NCBI GenBank assembly: GCA_021521415.1
Contig: JAIQDT010007314.1
Span: 62,001-126,000, forward strand
Origin: Bidens hawaiensis
Lineage: Eukaryota > Streptophyta > Magnoliopsida > Asterales > Asteraceae
DNA length: 64,000 nt
Reading direction: 5' to 3'
Shown here: positions 62,401 to 64,000 of the stretch, piece after piece
Layout of the letters: each line of letters begins with the position of its first letter
Numbering within the stretch: position 1 is the first letter of the stretch
Position numbers and translations under genes: made by a program
The notes under the pieces: model-generated
What the model saw: the letters and a program-made list of their open reading frames with translations, nothing else
What the model was told of the DNA's origin: nothing
Databases searched by the model: none

Positions 62401-62690
62401 CTTTAATCCACTTACCCCGAAGCTTTAATACTTCGTAACATCACTAAATATCATACATCTCGTCTATAATTGAACCCTCGATTCATTCGGGTTTCAATAA
62501 CTATCGCTCGTTTGATCGCATAATCAATTAATCGTAATTTCAATACGACTAGCTGTACATTCGAGTATAATTCGTACTGTGAATCTTATATACTCGTATA
62601 AACACATTATAATTCATATATTTAGTATTAAATAACACGTAAATAGTATATTCCGGCTAGGGTATACCTGAATTTGCCGGAACCGTTACA
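59490..62690 (-). mobile_element. Right (5') LTR of the defective gypsy element
   Basis: 3201 bp, almost identical to 50880-54079 including the 77-bp units (59895-60174). Noted changes include one extra A near 59660, G/T near 59717, C/T in the repeat units and T/C near 62657. TSD GTTTT follows. Confidence 0.93.
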
Positions 62691-62695
62691 GTTTT

Positions 62696-63142
62696 TCAGT
62701 GATTCCAGCACCGTCAGTCGCCATTAACCACCACGTTTGCTCGGATTTTGATTTTTTATGTTCCATGTAGCTTTGGGTGGTCCAGGTCCAAGCTAAGGTG
62801 ACCCTTAAGCTCGTTTTTGATGGATTAAACACCCGATAAAAGCTACATCTAGATCCAAACAGCTCGTTCGGCATCCCGGGGCTGCGGTGTAGGGTTCTAT
62901 AATGTTGGGTCACATGAGAAAAATGATTTCTTACCTTCGGTTGGTCTTGGATCATTGAATAGAATAATGTAGAGAGTGTTTGACTGAAGTATGTCTTTTT
63001 GATTGTGTAGGCTTAGGTGTAGAATGATAAAGATGGAAATGATTAAGTGTTTAAGGGTTATCTATACTCCTTAAGCCAATGGATCATAGACCCATCTTCA
63101 TCTTAAGTCCATGCTAATTCCATCTATTTTAGCCTACCATCC

Positions 63143-63179
<37 letters not shown>

Positions 63180-63270
63180 GTTATTATTATTAATATTCTA
63201 CTAACTCAAATTAATTCTTCCAACGTAAATAATATTTTAATAATATTCATAGAAATTTCGGGATGTTACA
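62696..63270 (-). mobile_element. Remaining piece of the Tekay-like solo LTR
   Basis: Sequence after the second GTTTT, up to GGATGTTACA. It carries the ATT microsatellite and the AATTTCGGGATGTTACA end shared with the Tekay LTR. The 89-codon ORF at 62686-62955 crosses the junction and is not a gene. Confidence 0.7.
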
Positions 63271-64000
63271 TGCGGTCATGAGCCACTGCCGATCCGCAGT
63301 AACTTGACTAGCTGACGATCGGGACTCACCAAGCTCCCTTACAAGTCTAACGTTAACTTCCATCATGCCAAACATATGTTACTCCCTCTCAGGGCCCCCA
63401 TCTTCAATCGCTCAATTTCACCAATATTATGAGCAATCCACTTCCCCTGAGTAATATATTATTGCTCTAGGGCGGAGCTCGCTTGAAGTGCCTTAACAAG
63501 TTTAGTCTACATCGAGTGCACTGATTCACGTGCAGCCTCAAGAAGCGCATTCTGCTGCTTGCAGGCAGCTTCCCAAGACTTGGCAGCAGTGGAGTGCCTT
63601 TCCTTCTCAGTAGTCAAGACCTTCTCAACATCTCTTAGCTGCCATTGAGCCGACTTGCCTAATGTTTGTATTTCTCGGCATCTTTTTTGTGTTTCCTTCT
63701 CTCATCTTCAGTAGAGATCCACTTTTCCCCATCGCCATCCATTCATGGTAACTTTCTTTTCTAGTGTCTAAGGCATTTACCATGTTATAAGCATAAGCAT
63801 TGGCAAAGCTCGAAGCAAGGGTGAGCCCGCTGGAACCCCGTTCAGCGGGAGGAACACCGCGACAAAAAAATTCCTAACAATTATCAGTATCAGAAAATTG
63901 GGCGCCCTGCATAATATTCCACCGCGGCTGGTGGAGGAGGGAATCCTCTTTAGGATTTGACATTCAAAAAAAAAAAAAAAGAAAAACAAAGGAACCCCCC
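63271..64000 (-). pseudogene. Antisense ORF of the Tat element, coiled-coil part (decayed)
   Basis: On the minus strand, pieces in shifting frames read FANAYAYNMVNALDTRKESY, then EKVLTTEKERHSTAAKSWEA, KQQNALLEAARESVHSM, and QGKWIAHNIGEIERLKM. They end ESRSSASQVTADRQWLMT where the solo LTR begins. Heptad-like charged/leucine spacing suggests a coiled coil. It resembles, from memory, the putative gypsy-type transposon protein family of plant Tat elements. Stops and frameshifts make it a remnant. It runs off the window. The run of A at 63966-63980 is low complexity. Confidence 0.5.

Larger units (their letters stand above)
50880..62690 (-). mobile_element. Young but coding-defective Ty3/gypsy element
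   Basis: 11.8 kb flanked by GTTTT (50875-50879 and 62691-62695). LTRs of 3200 and 3201 bp (TGTAACACCCCGTGACC ... CCGGAACCGTTACA) look about 99.6% identical by eye, with about eleven substitutions and one indel noticed. The primer site and polypurine tract are present. The polyprotein between them is broken in every domain. Same family as the older solo LTR at 25341-28443. Confidence 0.92.
49707..63270 (-). mobile_element. Solo LTR related to the Tekay LTR, split by a later gypsy element
   Basis: Starts TGTAACCTGATCCCGGTGCC and shares TACTTTCGCGTTGGATTTAC, the ATTATAAGGGTCTGC array and the GC hairpins with the 36989 LTR. It ends TTTCGGGATGTTACA at 63270. Own sequence is 49707-50879 plus 62696-63270, about 1.75 kb. 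The flanks TACGA (49702-49706) and TGCGG (63271-63275) agree at three of five positions, both differences being A/G, so the duplication is old. It contains a (CA)n run at 50391-50447 and (ATT)n at 63141-63192. Confidence 0.75.
16376..64000 (+). mobile_element. Tat-lineage Ty3/gypsy element, degenerate, runs past window end
   Basis: Outer element of the stack. Its own pieces are: 5' LTR (16376-16842 plus 21809-22048), primer site (22049), gag/pol remnants on + (22100-25340, 28450-30028, 30702-31084, 48509-48790) and a decayed antisense ORF (49226-49706 and 63271 to the end). The Tat assignment rests on the RNase H of the FTDGASS...GSGA type followed by NNEAEYE, the separate antisense ORF downstream of pol, and the long non-coding stretches. 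Five later LTR insertions split it. The left border is 16376 or 16387, and the 3' LTR is not in the window. Confidence 0.75.

Overview
This is plant nuclear DNA, from an A+T-rich and transposon-rich genome. The GT-AG introns, a plant DREAM-complex gene, initiator-tRNA-Met primer sites and Ty3/gypsy lineages found only in plants all say so. One gag-like fragment (about 8.8-9.0 kb) and the general style of the elements make me think of Asteraceae, but that is recall, not proof.

Layout. Positions 1-4911 hold the 3' part (12 exons, about 759 codons) of one real host gene, an ALWAYS EARLY (ALY/LIN9-type) DREAM/MuvB subunit, on the + strand. Positions 4912-9780 are gene-flanking sequence with small TIR elements (a 612-bp MITE and a 310-bp hAT MITE with a perfect 8-bp target duplication), a probable Copia LTR and a decayed gag-like fragment. 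No other host gene is visible.

From about 9780 to the window end the DNA is one nested stack of LTR retrotransposons. (1) A non-coding, LARD-like element, copy 1 (9780 to about 16375), is the host for (2) an old, stop-riddled Tat-lineage gypsy element (16376 to beyond 64000; gag, PR, RT, a Tat-type RNase H and IN on +, with a decayed antisense ORF downstream). The Tat element is split by: a solo LTR at 16843-21803, itself split by a 1.95-kb TIR transposon (19089-21040); a 3.1-kb solo LTR at 25341-28443; a 0.67-kb solo LTR at 30029-30701; LARD-like copy 2 at 31085-48503; and a solo LTR at 49707-63270. LARD copy 2 contains an intact young Tekay-lineage chromovirus (36989-46490) with a complete 1546-codon polyprotein. 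The last solo LTR contains a second young gypsy element (50880-62690) with near-identical 3.2-kb LTRs but a wrecked polyprotein. Most junctions carry a matching 5- or 6-bp target duplication, so the order of insertion can be read directly: four levels deep in three places.

How the parts relate. The host gene works in transcriptional control and has no visible link to the transposons. Among the transposons, the intact Tekay element encodes every activity for copying and integration. The defective young element and the two non-coding LARD-like elements share its primer type and LTR-end style but lack a usable polyprotein, so they were probably copied in trans by a relative. I found no new cellular pathway. 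The most unusual items are the young-but-dead element, the non-coding LTR family with a conserved ~90-bp repeat near its primer site, and the composite TIR element carrying a tRNA-like unit and a 42-bp array open on both strands.
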